A program made the translations under genes and the position numbers. A stretch of DNA of 64,000 nucleotides, from assembly GCA_036009045.1 (NCBI GenBank), contig DASYML010000008.1, positions 5,665 through 69,664 on the forward strand, written 5' to 3'. Positions within the stretch are counted from its first letter, which is position 1; the number at the start of each line of letters is the position of its first letter. Positions 8,444-17,716 of the stretch are shown one piece after another. The stretch comes from DASYML01 sp036009045 (GTDB taxonomy: Bacteria; Acidobacteriota; Blastocatellia; Pyrinomonadales; Pyrinomonadaceae). A model generated the notes under the pieces. It did not search any database. It worked only from the letters and a program-made list of their open reading frames with translations, and had not been told where the DNA came from.

Positions 8444-11400
8444 ATGCAACCCTCATCGGCTCTTCCAAACGATCAGCAGTGCCACGTCTGTCACGCGAAG
8501 ATGCTGCCGCGCGCGCTCTTTTGCTCTGCCTGCGGCGCGCGTGCAGAGGAGACGCCCGCCGAAACATTGCGCGGCATCAATTTCCTCCTGGACGAGTTGG
8601 AGCGTTGGGAGATGGCGCGCATCATCACGCCTGAGCAGGCTGCGACCTTGCGCGAGAGATACGAACAACGCAGGTCCAATTTACGCGCGCAGCTTGCGCC
8701 CTCCAACGGCGAACACGCGACGCAGGACCAGCCGCCGAAGACAGTGACAGAGACGGTCTTTGAGAATACCTCTCAAACACCGCCACTACATTCGACTCAT
8801 ACGCGCGACGCATCCGCTCAAGCTAAAGACGCATCCGCACAGGCCGGTGAAGCATCATCGCAGTCTTATCGCTCTGCTCAGGCATCGTCACGCTCTCGTT
8901 CGACTGGTCCAGAAATTCGGCCAGACAGAGCGCAGCCTGCGAGGGAGCCGCGCACGCTTCTGGAAACTTTGAGCGACCCGCACAACCTGCGCCTGCTGCT
9001 CTACACGGGCGCGGCGATGATCGTCGTCAGCGTCGTCCTCTGGCTGCGCGACGTGCTCTATCTCAAGTTGCAAGAGCCCGTGGTCCAGGCCGGGCTGCTG
9101 GCGATTGCGACGCTCGCTTTCATGGCCTCCGGGTGGTACGCCATCCTGCGCACGCGGCAGCGTCTGACGGGCCGCGCGTTGACGCTCGTCGGCTCGCTGC
9201 TCGTGCCCGTCAACTTCTGGTTTCTGGTCCGCTCCGGCCTCATCGAAAACAACGGGCGCGCGTGGATAGTCTGTGCCTTCTGCGCGATACTCTACGCGCA
9301 CACGGCGGCGTTGCTGCGCGAAAAACTCTACGTCTACTTGGCAGCCTCTGCAAGCATCGCGACCGCGTGGGCGCTCGTCTTTCGCGCGGAGCGAGAGGCG
9401 TTCGGCCTCTACGCGCTGACCTTGATGCTGGCCTCGCTGGTCTTTCTTCATCTCTCAATATTATTTCCGCTCGGAAACGAAGTTGGAGAAAGCGTTGCGG
9501 GCGATGATGAGAGGCAAGATCCTGGGGATGAGCCGTCGAGCCTCCATCGTGGTCCCTCTTCGATTAATGGTCCAACATTTAAGACGGGTCGTTGGAGCTA
9601 CGAGCTATGGAGCGTGCCTCTCATCCGCGTCGGGCTTACAGGCGCGGCCTTGGGTGCGCTGCTCTACATGCCCTTGCGTCTTGGGCCAACGCTTTCGCTT
9701 TATGACGGCCTGTTTCATCTGAGCACGAATCGTTACGACGCCAGCATAGCGATACTGTTGTTCGCCGCGTGGGCCTACGCTTTATGGTTCACGGGTCGTT
9801 TTATCTACACGGACCGGCGCGTGCTGGCCGTCACGCTGTGCGTGCTCGCGTTCTGCTGGGGATTGATTCTCGCGCTCGACGGCCTGCGCTTATCGGATTC
9901 GACTAATCTGCTGGCACTCTCTCTAACGGCGCTGGCGATAGCCCTCGCGCATCGCATCGCGCGGGACGAGGAGAACGCTCGCGCGCTCTACTACGCGGGC
10001 ATCATCGTCGGCGTGTTGCTCGTCCCCGTCGCCTTCGTCTTCATTCTCGACGCGCAGGCTTTGACGATGACGCACAGCGCGTCCGGCGTATTTCTCGCGG
10101 CATCCTTCGCACTGCTCAGCGCGCCTCGCTTCAATCAAAAGTTCGGACAATTCGTCCTCGCTTCTCTATCGGCCATCTTTGCGTCGGCGGCATTCGTGAT
10201 CGCGCTGGTCAGCGCGCACCTGCGTGCGGAGACACTTTACGCGGTGTGCGCGGCATGGCCCTTCGCGCTCTACATGGGCGCGCGGCTGCTGCGGCTGCGA
10301 CGAATAGAGCCGCAACTCGCGGGGCCGTTCGCGCTGGCGGCGGATGCATGGTTTGTCCTGATGCTTTTGTGGTCCTCGATAATCGCGGCCCTCTTGAATG
10401 TGGACCAGGAACATGTCGCGTCATGGCGCGTGCCGCTCTGGTGCGTGCTGCTGGCCGCGAGCCTTTACGGGGCCGTGCGCGCCGTGCGCGAGAGTTCGAT
10501 TTTCGGAGCGGGCTTCGCTTCCCTCGCATTACTGGTCCTGGTTGCGACTTTCTTCGACGGCTTAAAGCAATTGGGCGTGCTGCCCTCTAACTTGCCGGTC
10601 GCGGCCTTCGTCATTTGCGCGGCCTTCCTCTTGCCGAAAGCGAGCGTGCTCTGGCCGCCATCGCGGCCTGAGGCGACAAACGCCAACGGGTTATCGCTGG
10701 AAATGATTGTCCGTTTTGTCTCGGACCTGTCCGTGATTCTCTGCGGATTAGTGTGGTTGGCGCGGGCGGTTGATTCGATTGAGAGAGGCGGATTCGGCGC
10801 TGCCTGCGTCCTCTTGCTGGCTCTCTCGTACTGGTCTGAGCGTGCGGCGCGCGGGCGGCAAGGATGGATAGCAGACATCGCTTTCATCTGTGCGGGCGCG
10901 TTTCTTTTCGCGCTGCTCGTCTCGCTGCGACTGGAGACGCGATGGTTCGCGCTTGCCTTCGCGCTCGTGCTGCCGACAACATTCTTCGCGGTGGGCCAGG
11001 CGGCGCGTGCGCGCGGAATGTTATGGCTGGAACATCATGCAGACGGCGCGGCGTGGGTCGCGGGCACGCTCGCTTTCGTCGCCGGTCTCATGCAAGCCGC
11101 GCCGCATTTGCGGACGGGCGATGCGTTATTACTCGCGCCATGTTTGACGACGGGCGTGCTGGCGCTCCAAGCCTTCGCCGCGAGCCTCTTGATTACTGGA
11201 CCAGCGCGCGTCAAATATTTTCGCGCGGGACTTTTGACAGCGATTATCTCCTTCGCGCTCGCCTGCCTGCGCGCGGGTTACGACCCCGCAGCGGACCTGG
11301 AAATTTACACTTCGCCCGTCGCCGTCGCGCTGCTGCTGATAGCCTATCTCTCACTGCGACGCGAATGGGAAGAGTATGAGCGCGACACGAACGCGATGCT

Positions 11401-11782
11401 CTGGCTAGGCAGTTTGATGCTGTGCGCGCCGCTACTTTTTCATGCGTTGGAATTTCGCTTGCTGCGGGATGTGCCCGCGCCGTGGCGGGACCTGGGCGTG
11501 CTCTGCGCGTCGCTCGCGCTCATCCTCTTCGGGGTCTTAGGCAGACTGCGCGCGCCCGTCTCCATCGGCATCGTCACGCTCCTCACCGAATTACTGGTCC
11601 TGACGGTGACGAGCGTGGAATGGACGCAAGTCCCGCTCAAGGTCTATCTCGGCACGGTCGGCTCGCTACTGATGATTGCGGGTTGGATGCTGGGCTTTCG
11701 CCGCGAACAACTCATCAACATGCGCGAGCGTCTTCACCAACGCCGCGAACACATGCAGGAACGCTTCGGCAAATGGAGATGA
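8444..11782 (+). CDS. Large polytopic membrane protein with N-terminal zinc ribbon (DUF2157-like)
   Basis: An 1112-residue protein. Residues 13-30 form a zinc ribbon (C13-x2-C16 ... C27-x2-C30). A helical segment ERWEMARIITPEQAATLRERYEQRR follows (about 50-80), of the kind found before DUF2157-type membrane domains. A Ser/Gln-rich linker (about 90-165) leads into a very hydrophobic region from about 185 to 1080 that should cross the membrane more than 20 times. The C-terminus is a positively charged coiled helix (RERLHQRREHMQERF). No transporter or catalytic signature is seen, and its job is unknown. It is solitary, downstream of rsmI with an 82-base gap. Confidence 0.75.
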   Translation: MQPSSALPNDQQCHVCHAKMLPRALFCSACGARAEETPAETLRGINFLLDELERWEMARIITPEQAATLRERYEQRRSNLRAQLAPSNGEHATQDQPPKTVTETVFENTSQTPPLHSTHTRDASAQAKDASAQAGEASSQSYRSAQASSRSRSTGPEIRPDRAQPAREPRTLLETLSDPHNLRLLLYTGAAMIVVSVVLWLRDVLYLKLQEPVVQAGLLAIATLAFMASGWYAILRTRQRLTGRALTLVGSLLVPVNFWFLVRSGLIENNGRAWIVCAFCAILYAHTAALLREKLYVYLAASASIATAWALVFRAEREAFGLYALTLMLASLVFLHLSILFPLGNEVGESVAGDDERQDPGDEPSSLHRGPSSINGPTFKTGRWSYELWSVPLIRVGLTGAALGALLYMPLRLGPTLSLYDGLFHLSTNRYDASIAILLFAAWAYALWFTGRFIYTDRRVLAVTLCVLAFCWGLILALDGLRLSDSTNLLALSLTALAIALAHRIARDEENARALYYAGIIVGVLLVPVAFVFILDAQALTMTHSASGVFLAASFALLSAPRFNQKFGQFVLASLSAIFASAAFVIALVSAHLRAETLYAVCAAWPFALYMGARLLRLRRIEPQLAGPFALAADAWFVLMLLWSSIIAALLNVDQEHVASWRVPLWCVLLAASLYGAVRAVRESSIFGAGFASLALLVLVATFFDGLKQLGVLPSNLPVAAFVICAAFLLPKASVLWPPSRPEATNANGLSLEMIVRFVSDLSVILCGLVWLARAVDSIERGGFGAACVLLLALSYWSERAARGRQGWIADIAFICAGAFLFALLVSLRLETRWFALAFALVLPTTFFAVGQAARARGMLWLEHHADGAAWVAGTLAFVAGLMQAAPHLRTGDALLLAPCLTTGVLALQAFAASLLITGPARVKYFRAGLLTAIISFALACLRAGYDPAADLEIYTSPVAVALLLIAYLSLRREWEEYERDTNAMLWLGSLMLCAPLLFHALEFRLLRDVPAPWRDLGVLCASLALILFGVLGRLRAPVSIGIVTLLTELLVLTVTSVEWTQVPLKVYLGTVGSLLMIAGWMLGFRREQLINMRERLHQRREHMQERFGKWR

Positions 11783-11785
11783 AGG

Positions 11786-11878
11786 GCAATGCGGATTGCG
11801 GATTGCGGAATGAAGAAAGAAGAATTACTCAAGTTGAATCATCTTCTTCATTCCGCAATCCGCAATCCGCATTGCCTC
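11786..11878. repeat. Word-repeat hairpin (GCGGATTGCGG type)
   Basis: GCAATGCGGATTGCGGATTG on the left pairs with CAATCCGCAATCCGCATTGC on the right, with a second inner stem of GAATGAAG/CTTCATTC. It lies between convergent genes and could act as a bidirectional terminator. Confidence 0.75.
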
Positions 11879-13551
11879 TAGTTTCCTCTCAATGCTTCGG
11901 GCAGGGGCTTGTCAACGGCGGGGCGTGTGGGGAGGTTCGCCACTTCCCACATCGTGAGATAGACGGTGCGCGTGACCTTCTGCATCTTGTCGTAGTCAAT
12001 CTTCTGCGGTTCATCGCCGGGGCGGTGGTAGTCCTCATGCACGCCGTCGAAGAAGAAGATGATGGGGATGCCTTTGCGCGCGTAGTTGAAATGATCCGAG
12101 CGGAAGAAGAAGCGGTTCGGGTCTGCGGGGTCGTCGTATTTGACGTTGTAGCCGAGGTTCAGATACGACTGGTTGACGCGGTTGCTTAATTGGCCCAATT
12201 CCGTGCTCATCATGGTCGAGCCGATGACGTAAATCTCGTTGGGCCCGGTCAGTTCCGCGTTCAAGGGATTGGTATCGCCTTCCTTTTTGCTGCGACCGAT
12301 CATGTCTATGTTGAGTTGGGCCACGACCTTGTCGAGCGGCACGGTCGGGTTGTCTGTGAAATAGCGCGAACCCCACAGGCCCTTCTCTTCGCCGCAATGC
12401 CAGACGAAAAGAATAGAGCGTTTGGGGCGCGGCGTGGTGTGGGCCAACGCTTCGGCCATAGAGAGAATCGCGGTCGTGCCCGAACCGTCGTCGTCCGCGC
12501 CGTTGTTGATGCTGTCGCCGTTCTTGTCCGGCGTCGGGCTGATGCCTATGTGATCGTAATGCGCGCCGACAGCGACATACTCGTTCTTGAGCACAGGGTC
12601 GCTGCCTTCCCAGATGGCGACGACGTTCTGCGTTCTGGCGGGATCATTCTTAGCGACGACGTTGATGCTCACCTGCTTGTCGGGTTTGAGCGCGAAAGGC
12701 GCGGCGGTGTTGCCGGATGCGTAAGCATCGAAGAGGGCGTTGGCGTTCTGTTTCTCTCCCTGAAAGAGAGTCGCGGCCAGCCTCGGCGAGAGAATTATCC
12801 TGAGCGGTGCGCTGCTGCTGACTGTCTGGGCTTTTGCGACTGAGGCCACGCCGCGTTCCATCGAGTTCTGACGAGTTCGCTCCCAGCCGGAGAGAATCTG
12901 AAAATCCGGGACGAGCAGGATGGCTTTGGCTCCCTGCTTTTCGGCGTATGCGCCGGGGTCCATCCAGTCCACGCCGCGCGTCCCTTTGAGGTCCGTCTGC
13001 ACGACGCCTTTCGGGAGACCGTTCATGGAAGTGGTGACGACGACGATCTTATCTTTGGCGTCAATGCCCTGATAAGCATCCATGTTTTTCGACTTGATGA
13101 GCCAGCCGTTGCCCGCGTAGACGAGTTGGCCGCTGGCGCTCCCGCCGTTCCCGACGGCGATGAAATCTTCGCCCGGCTTGTAGGTTTGCCCGTTGAGTTC
13201 GAGGCGCGTCTGCGACGCGTCTATCTTGTCACGACGGAGCGCGATGTGTTGAAAGAAGGTGCCGTCGTCTCCGCCGGGCTTGAAGCCCCAGCGCGAGAGA
13301 TTCATGGCGATGAACTTGGCGGTCGTATCCAATCCCCTGGAAGGCGTGTCGCGTCCCTCCATCTCGTCCGAGGCGATGAAGTAGAGATAATCTCTCATCT
13401 GCTGCGCCGTAATCTGGTCCACGCCATGTACGGCGGCGGTCGCGGTGGCCGTCGCGGCGTTCGCTTTGCCGCCACGCTTCTGCGCGAAGGTGGCGGGAAA
13501 CGGCGTCGCCATCGCGCCGATTAACAATAAGACAATAAAGAATCTTCTCAT
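11878..13551 (-). CDS. Secreted M28-family zinc aminopeptidase-like protein
   Basis: Start ATG at 13551 has GGAGAG five bases upstream and opens a signal peptide (RRFFIVLLLIGAMATPFPATFAQ), giving 557 residues. A PA-like insert (KIVVVTTSMNGLPKG ... AKAILLV) sits at about 150-230. The two-zinc M28 core then follows: VGAHYDHIG (His and Asp), NNGADDDGSGT (bridging Asp), CGEEKGLWGS (catalytic and ligand Glu), NIDMIGR (Asp) and EDYHRPGD (final His). All ligands are present, so the enzyme should be active. It probably trims N-terminal residues from peptides in the periplasm or outside the cell. The longer frame to 13584 lacks a ribosome site. Confidence 0.9.
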   Translation of the reverse strand: MRRFFIVLLLIGAMATPFPATFAQKRGGKANAATATATAAVHGVDQITAQQMRDYLYFIASDEMEGRDTPSRGLDTTAKFIAMNLSRWGFKPGGDDGTFFQHIALRRDKIDASQTRLELNGQTYKPGEDFIAVGNGGSASGQLVYAGNGWLIKSKNMDAYQGIDAKDKIVVVTTSMNGLPKGVVQTDLKGTRGVDWMDPGAYAEKQGAKAILLVPDFQILSGWERTRQNSMERGVASVAKAQTVSSSAPLRIILSPRLAATLFQGEKQNANALFDAYASGNTAAPFALKPDKQVSINVVAKNDPARTQNVVAIWEGSDPVLKNEYVAVGAHYDHIGISPTPDKNGDSINNGADDDGSGTTAILSMAEALAHTTPRPKRSILFVWHCGEEKGLWGSRYFTDNPTVPLDKVVAQLNIDMIGRSKKEGDTNPLNAELTGPNEIYVIGSTMMSTELGQLSNRVNQSYLNLGYNVKYDDPADPNRFFFRSDHFNYARKGIPIIFFFDGVHEDYHRPGDEPQKIDYDKMQKVTRTVYLTMWEVANLPTRPAVDKPLPEALRGN

Positions 13552-13723
13552 GTGCTCTCCAACTGAAAATAGAATTTCCGGCAAATCAGAAGGGCCGGAT
13601 GCGTGCTCAATCGTTGGGAGTATACGTAAAACGGGCGAGAAAGTTTAAAGGCAATGATGAAGGCGGAGGGATGAAAGAATGTGAGGTTTTGGTAATCTTC
13701 TCACTTTGGCAGATAATAAGGTC

Positions 13724-13966
13724 ATGACGGAGTACAATTACACTGCCTATTTTGAGAATGAAGTTCTGCGTAAGCGCCCATATCTCAAAAAAGAGTGGTG
13801 CGTTAAAGTTATAGAAAATCCAATGCGCGTAGAAATTCAAGGTAATATCAGAGTTCGCTTTTGGGGACCGGTCTCTGAATTTGGCAATCGCCTCTTCAGG
13901 ATTGTAACTCTGGCGGATAGAGTTACAATACACAATGCATTTCCCGATAGTGGATTCAAATTATGA
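13724..13966 (+). CDS. Small hypothetical protein upstream of a DUF2283 gene
   Basis: An 80-residue basic protein from ATG 13724 (TTG 13706 would add six residues). It has a short beta-rich pattern, RVEIQGNIRVRFWGPVSEFGNRLFRIVTL, that recalls DUF4258-like small proteins, but I cannot assign it firmly. Its stop overlaps the start of the next gene (ATGA), so the two are translationally coupled. The region is visibly more AT-rich than its neighbours, suggesting acquisition. Paired tiny genes of this type often behave as toxin-antitoxin-like modules; that is inference only. Confidence 0.7.
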   Translation: MTEYNYTAYFENEVLRKRPYLKKEWCVKVIENPMRVEIQGNIRVRFWGPVSEFGNRLFRIVTLADRVTIHNAFPDSGFKL

Positions 13967-14178
13967 GAATAAATTATTACGCCGAGACAGATTCGCTTTA
14001 CATTGACCTTTCATCCAAACCGAGCGTAGATAGCAGGGAGGTTTCGGAAGGGATTGTTTTAGATTATGGCGCGGACGGCAATCTGGTCGGCATTGATATA
14101 GATCAGGCGAGCGTCAAGCTTGAAATCAAAGAGCTAATCTTGAGTAAATTACCGTCGGAAATAAAACAAGTCGCGTAA
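13963..14178 (+). CDS. DUF2283 family small protein
   Basis: A 71-residue protein matching the DUF2283 pattern: an N-terminal YYAETDSLYIDLS strand pair, an SEGIVLDYGADGNLVGIDIDQAS hairpin, and a C-terminal short helix. DUF2283 proteins are widespread, small and of unknown function, and are frequently coupled to a second tiny gene as here. Overlap of four bases with the upstream ORF (ATGA) shows co-translation. AT-richer than the flanking transhydrogenase and peptidase genes. Confidence 0.88.
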   Translation: MRINYYAETDSLYIDLSSKPSVDSREVSEGIVLDYGADGNLVGIDIDQASVKLEIKELILSKLPSEIKQVA

Positions 14179-14185
14179 ATGCTTT

Positions 14186-15571
14186 TCAAGCATGCTGGAC
14201 GGCCTGCACGAGACGCGTCAGCGAGTCCTTCGCATCGCCGTAGAGCATGCCCGTCGCGGGCTTGAAGAAGAGCGGGTTTTCCAGTCCTGAGAAGCCCTTG
14301 CCCTTGCCGCGTTTGAGGACGATGACGGAGCGTGCGCGGTCAACTTCGAGAATCGGCATGCCCGCAATCGGACTCTGCGGATTATCGCGCGCGTCAGGGT
14401 TGACGACATCGTTGGCTCCGATCACGACCGCGACATCCGTCGAAGGAAATTCCGGGTTAATCTGCTCCAACTCATAGAGCGAAGAATAGGGGACGTTGGC
14501 TTCGGCCAGAAGGACGTTCATGTGTCCGGGCATGCGGCCCGCGACGGGGTGAATCGCGTACTTGACCGTGACGCCCTTGGCCTCAAGAATATTCGCCAAC
14601 TCGCGCACGATATACTGCGCCTGCGCCGTCGCCATCCCGTAGCCCGGAACGAAAACCACCTGCCTCGCGTAAGCGAGTTGGACCGCCGCGTCTTCGAGGC
14701 TCACCTCCCTCATCAAGCCCTGCTCGCCCCCGCCCGCAGCCTCTTCCTGCGCGCTCCCGAACGCGCCGAAGAGCACGTTGGTCATCGAACGATTCATCGC
14801 CCGGCACATCAGTATCGAAAGGATAAAGCCGGAGAAGCCGTCGAGCGTGCCCGCGATGATGAGCACATTATTGTTGAGCACGAAGCCCGTCGCCGCCGCC
14901 GCCAGTCCCGCGTAAGAGTTCAGCAGCGACATCACCACAGGCATGTCCGCCGCGCCAATCGGCATCACCAGCAGCACGCCGAAGACGAACGACAGCCCCA
15001 GCATAATGTAAAAGAACGGACTCGCCTCCGGCACGAAGAGCAGGTAAATAAAGCTCCCGACGGTGACGGCCAGCAGCGCCATGTTGAAGACGTTCTGCCC
15101 CCTGTAGGTGACGGGAGTCCCGCGCACGAGTCCCTGTAACTTGGCGAAGGCGATGAGGCTCCCCGTCGTAGTCAACGCGCCGAGCATCACTTCAAAACCG
15201 ATGGCCCCCATCTTAAATTGACCCAACGCCGCGCCGTGCCTGTAATACTCCGAGACTCCGACCAGCGCAGCGGCGAACGCGCCAAACGCGTGCGAGAGCG
15301 CGGTCCGTTGCGGCATCGCCGTCATAGGAACCCAGTAGCCCATCGCCGCCCCGACCGCAGACCCCACCAGCAACCCCGCCACGATCCACTCATAGCTAAC
15401 GATTTCTCTGTGGACCAGCGTGCCGATAATCGCCAGCAGCATCCCTATCTCCGCCAGGTGCATCCCGCGCCGCGCAGATTCAGGATGGCTCAAGCCCTTC
15501 AACCCCATGATGAAGAGGATAGAGGCCGCGAGATAAGTGAACTCTATAAAATAATTCGTATAGTCAGTCAC
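14186..15571 (-). CDS. pntB: NAD(P) transhydrogenase subunit beta
   Basis: Membrane subunit of proton-translocating transhydrogenase, which drives NADH + NADP+ to NAD+ + NADPH with the proton gradient. The 461-residue length is typical. The N-terminal two thirds carry about nine membrane helices (domain II). The C-terminal domain III binds NADP(H): PGYGMATAQAQY, GRMPGHMNVLLAEA, VVIGANDVVNP, and KRGKGKGFSGLENPLF. The start codon is GTG, with GGAAAC upstream. It is separated from pntAB by a 193-base gap containing a family B palindrome, which may tune relative expression. Confidence 0.95.
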   Translation of the reverse strand: MTDYTNYFIEFTYLAASILFIMGLKGLSHPESARRGMHLAEIGMLLAIIGTLVHREIVSYEWIVAGLLVGSAVGAAMGYWVPMTAMPQRTALSHAFGAFAAALVGVSEYYRHGAALGQFKMGAIGFEVMLGALTTTGSLIAFAKLQGLVRGTPVTYRGQNVFNMALLAVTVGSFIYLLFVPEASPFFYIMLGLSFVFGVLLVMPIGAADMPVVMSLLNSYAGLAAAATGFVLNNNVLIIAGTLDGFSGFILSILMCRAMNRSMTNVLFGAFGSAQEEAAGGGEQGLMREVSLEDAAVQLAYARQVVFVPGYGMATAQAQYIVRELANILEAKGVTVKYAIHPVAGRMPGHMNVLLAEANVPYSSLYELEQINPEFPSTDVAVVIGANDVVNPDARDNPQSPIAGMPILEVDRARSVIVLKRGKGKGFSGLENPLFFKPATGMLYGDAKDSLTRLVQAVQHA

Positions 15572-15607
15572 GTTTGTTTCCGTTGATGAAGTTTAGATAA
15601 ATTCCCG

Positions 15608-15746
15608 GTTGAGTGTATGGAATGGGGAACTCACCACAGAGGCACAGAGGACACAGAGGACGCACAGAGGATTAAACTTTCTTCTCTGTGCGTCCTCTGT
15701 GCGCTCTGTGTCTGCGGTGGTGAATATTGCTTTCCATATACTCAAC
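15608..15746. repeat. Family B palindrome, copy 2, with extended arms
   Basis: Outer arms GTTGAGTGTATGGAA / TTCCATATACTCAAC enclose the core CACAGAGGACGCACAGAG / CTCTGTGCGTCCTCTGTG, ending CTGCGGTGGTGAA. The left end of the core is degenerate (CACCACAGAGGCA). It is located inside the pnt operon, between pntAB and pntB. Confidence 0.85.
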
Positions 15747-15763
15747 TTAAAATCGCTCTGAAC

Positions 15764-16108
15764 TTATCCCTTCTTGTCCTGCTCCGATGTCGTCGCCACG
15801 GCTGTCTCCTTGCGCTTGAACATCTTCAGCATCCGGTCCGTGATGACAAAGCCGCCGACCACATTCGTCGTCGCACAGGTCACGGCGACGAATCCAAGGA
15901 CGGTGCTCACGGTGTTGTAATGCGCCCCGGCGGTGACGATGGAGCCGACCAGGGAGATGCCCGAGATGGCGTTGGTGGCAGACATGAGCGGCGTATGCAA
16001 GAGCGGCGGCACGCGCGAGATGACCTGATAGCCCAGAAAGGCCGCGAGCGCGAAGACGTAGAGCGCGGGAATTAATGTTTGCGATAAAGTGCTGGTTTCC
16101 GTAGTCAT
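15764..16108 (-). CDS. pntAB: NAD(P) transhydrogenase subunit alpha, membrane part (PntAB)
   Basis: A 114-residue subunit with three to four membrane helices (IPALYVFALAAFLGYQVI; ATNAISGISLVGSIVTAG; VLGFVAVTCATTNVVGGFVITDRML). This corresponds to the C-terminal membrane part of the E. coli alpha subunit. In this organism alpha is split into two polypeptides, the common alpha1/alpha2/beta arrangement. It begins 27 bases after the pntAA stop and must assemble with PntAA and PntB. Confidence 0.93.
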   Translation of the reverse strand: MTTETSTLSQTLIPALYVFALAAFLGYQVISRVPPLLHTPLMSATNAISGISLVGSIVTAGAHYNTVSTVLGFVAVTCATTNVVGGFVITDRMLKMFKRKETAVATTSEQDKKG

Positions 16109-16135
16109 GAAAGGCTCTCTCTCTTTTCGATTGAT

Positions 16136-17281
16136 TTAACGGCTCATCAATTCTTCCAACGCGGCGGCCACGCGCGGATGCAAGGGTTGGCCTTCGTACG
16201 TGACGCAGGTTGGGCCAACCACATCGTCAGTCATGTCTATGTTCAATTCGCCGTCCTTAATCAAGAGTTGGAGGAAGGCCGTCACGTTGCGCGAGTAGAG
16301 TTTGCTCGCATCCACAGGCACGCTGCCGGGCAGGTTGAGGGGCGACATGATACGCACGCCGTCTCGCTCGATCGTCTGGCCCGGCACGCCTGCCGCGCAG
16401 TTGCCGCCGGTCGCGCCCGCGAGGTCCACTATCACAGAGCCGCGCTTCATGCCGTTGACGGCCTCTTCCGTGATGAGCAAAGGAGCGCGCCTGCCAGGCA
16501 CTTGCGCCGTGGTGATGATGACATCCGCCGTGCGCGCGTGTGTGGCTATCAGGTCGCGCCCGCGCCCCATCGCTTCTTCCGTCAGTTCCAAAGCATAGCC
16601 GCCCGCGTCCTCCGTCTTGATTCCGCCGAGGTCAACTTCGAGAAACGTCGCGCCGAGTGAGCGCACCTGCTCGCCCGCAGCCCTGCGCACGTCATAGCCT
16701 TCGACGACCGCGCCCAGACGACGCGCCGTGGCGATGGCTTGCAGTCCGGCCACGCCCGCGCCCAACACCAGCACACGCGCCGGAGGAACGGTGCCCGCCG
16801 CCGTCATGAGCATCGGAAACATGCGAGGCACGCTGTCTGCCGCGAGCAGGACCGCTTTGTAACCGGCGACGGTCGCCATCGAAGAGAGCGCGTCCATCGC
16901 CTGCGCGCGAGTGGTGCGCGGGATGAGTTCCATGGCGAAGGCTGTGAGGTGCTGCGCGACGATTGGCCCAAGCGCCTCCGGCTCATCCAGAGGACGCAGG
17001 AAGCCCAGGATGACCGCGCCTTTTTTGAGTTGCCGGATGTCTTCAACCGGCGGGCGCGTGACCGCCACGAGAATGTCCGCAGAAGAGAGAAGCGCCGCGC
17101 GCTCCGTAGAGATGTCCGCGCCCGCCTCAACATAGTCAGCGTCGGTCGCGCCCGCGTTGATCCCGGCCCCGCCCTCCACCAGCGCCTTTATGTTGAGGGC
17201 CACCAGTTTACGAATTGATTCCGGGACGAGCGCCACGCGGGCCTCACCAACTTGTGTTTCGCGCAACACAGCGATCTTCAT
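16136..17281 (-). CDS. pntAA: NAD(P) transhydrogenase subunit alpha, NAD-binding part (PntAA)
   Basis: Soluble domain I that binds NAD(H) on the cytoplasmic face. 381 residues. Features are the alanine-dehydrogenase-like N-terminus (MKIAVLRETQVGEARVALVPESI), TTRAQAMDALSSMATVAGYKA, the Rossmann loop VLVLGAGVAGLQAIATARRLGA, and the transhydrogenase sequence EVDLGGIKTEDAGGYA. AGGAG lies six bases before ATG. It is the first gene of pntAA-pntAB-pntB. A promoter-like pair upstream (17506-17535, minus) predicts a leader of about 215 bases. The operon would supply NADPH for biosynthesis. Confidence 0.95.
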   Translation of the reverse strand: MKIAVLRETQVGEARVALVPESIRKLVALNIKALVEGGAGINAGATDADYVEAGADISTERAALLSSADILVAVTRPPVEDIRQLKKGAVILGFLRPLDEPEALGPIVAQHLTAFAMELIPRTTRAQAMDALSSMATVAGYKAVLLAADSVPRMFPMLMTAAGTVPPARVLVLGAGVAGLQAIATARRLGAVVEGYDVRRAAGEQVRSLGATFLEVDLGGIKTEDAGGYALELTEEAMGRGRDLIATHARTADVIITTAQVPGRRAPLLITEEAVNGMKRGSVIVDLAGATGGNCAAGVPGQTIERDGVRIMSPLNLPGSVPVDASKLYSRNVTAFLQLLIKDGELNIDMTDDVVGPTCVTYEGQPLHPRVAAALEELMSR

Positions 17282-17505
17282 TCAATGCTCCTCTTGCATC
17301 CTCTCTCGGATTGTGAATCAGGAAGGAAAGACGTATCTCAGGACGGCGGCTTGAAGGCGCGATGCTCTTCTGGTCCAGGAATAGGTTCGGCATAACCCCT
17401 TGCGAGTTTCGGCTTCAGCAATCAGGGAAGACTTGTACGCTTGATGCGCTGGCGGCGTACCGCGCAACGCTCTCACGGATGCGCGCCCGTCAGGCGAACT
17501 GTGAG

Positions 17506-17535
17506 AGTATAGCACCTGCTTTGAAAGAGTCTCAA
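17506..17535 (-). promoter_or_regulatory. Candidate promoter for the pnt operon
   Basis: On the minus strand TTGAGA is followed after 18 bases by TATACT. This is the best sigma70-like pair in the 344-base gap between pntAA and the tRNA gene. The rest of this gap shows no ORF or repeat-family member. Confidence 0.5.
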
Positions 17536-17582
17536 AACTGCGCAGCGTCAACGCTCTCTGATGTCTAAAGAGCCGCGCCTGC

Positions 17583-17612
17583 TTGCCAACCGAGGACGCG
17601 GGGTTTTATAAT
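17583..17612 (+). promoter_or_regulatory. tRNA-Glu promoter
   Basis: TTGCCA, an 18-base spacer and a perfect TATAAT, ending 13 bases before the tRNA 5' end. This is the spacing expected for a tRNA promoter. Confidence 0.7.
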
Positions 17613-17625
17613 TCCTCAATCTTGT

Positions 17626-17699
<74 letters not shown>

Positions 17700-17716
17700 A
17701 TTGTTCATCTAAAAAA

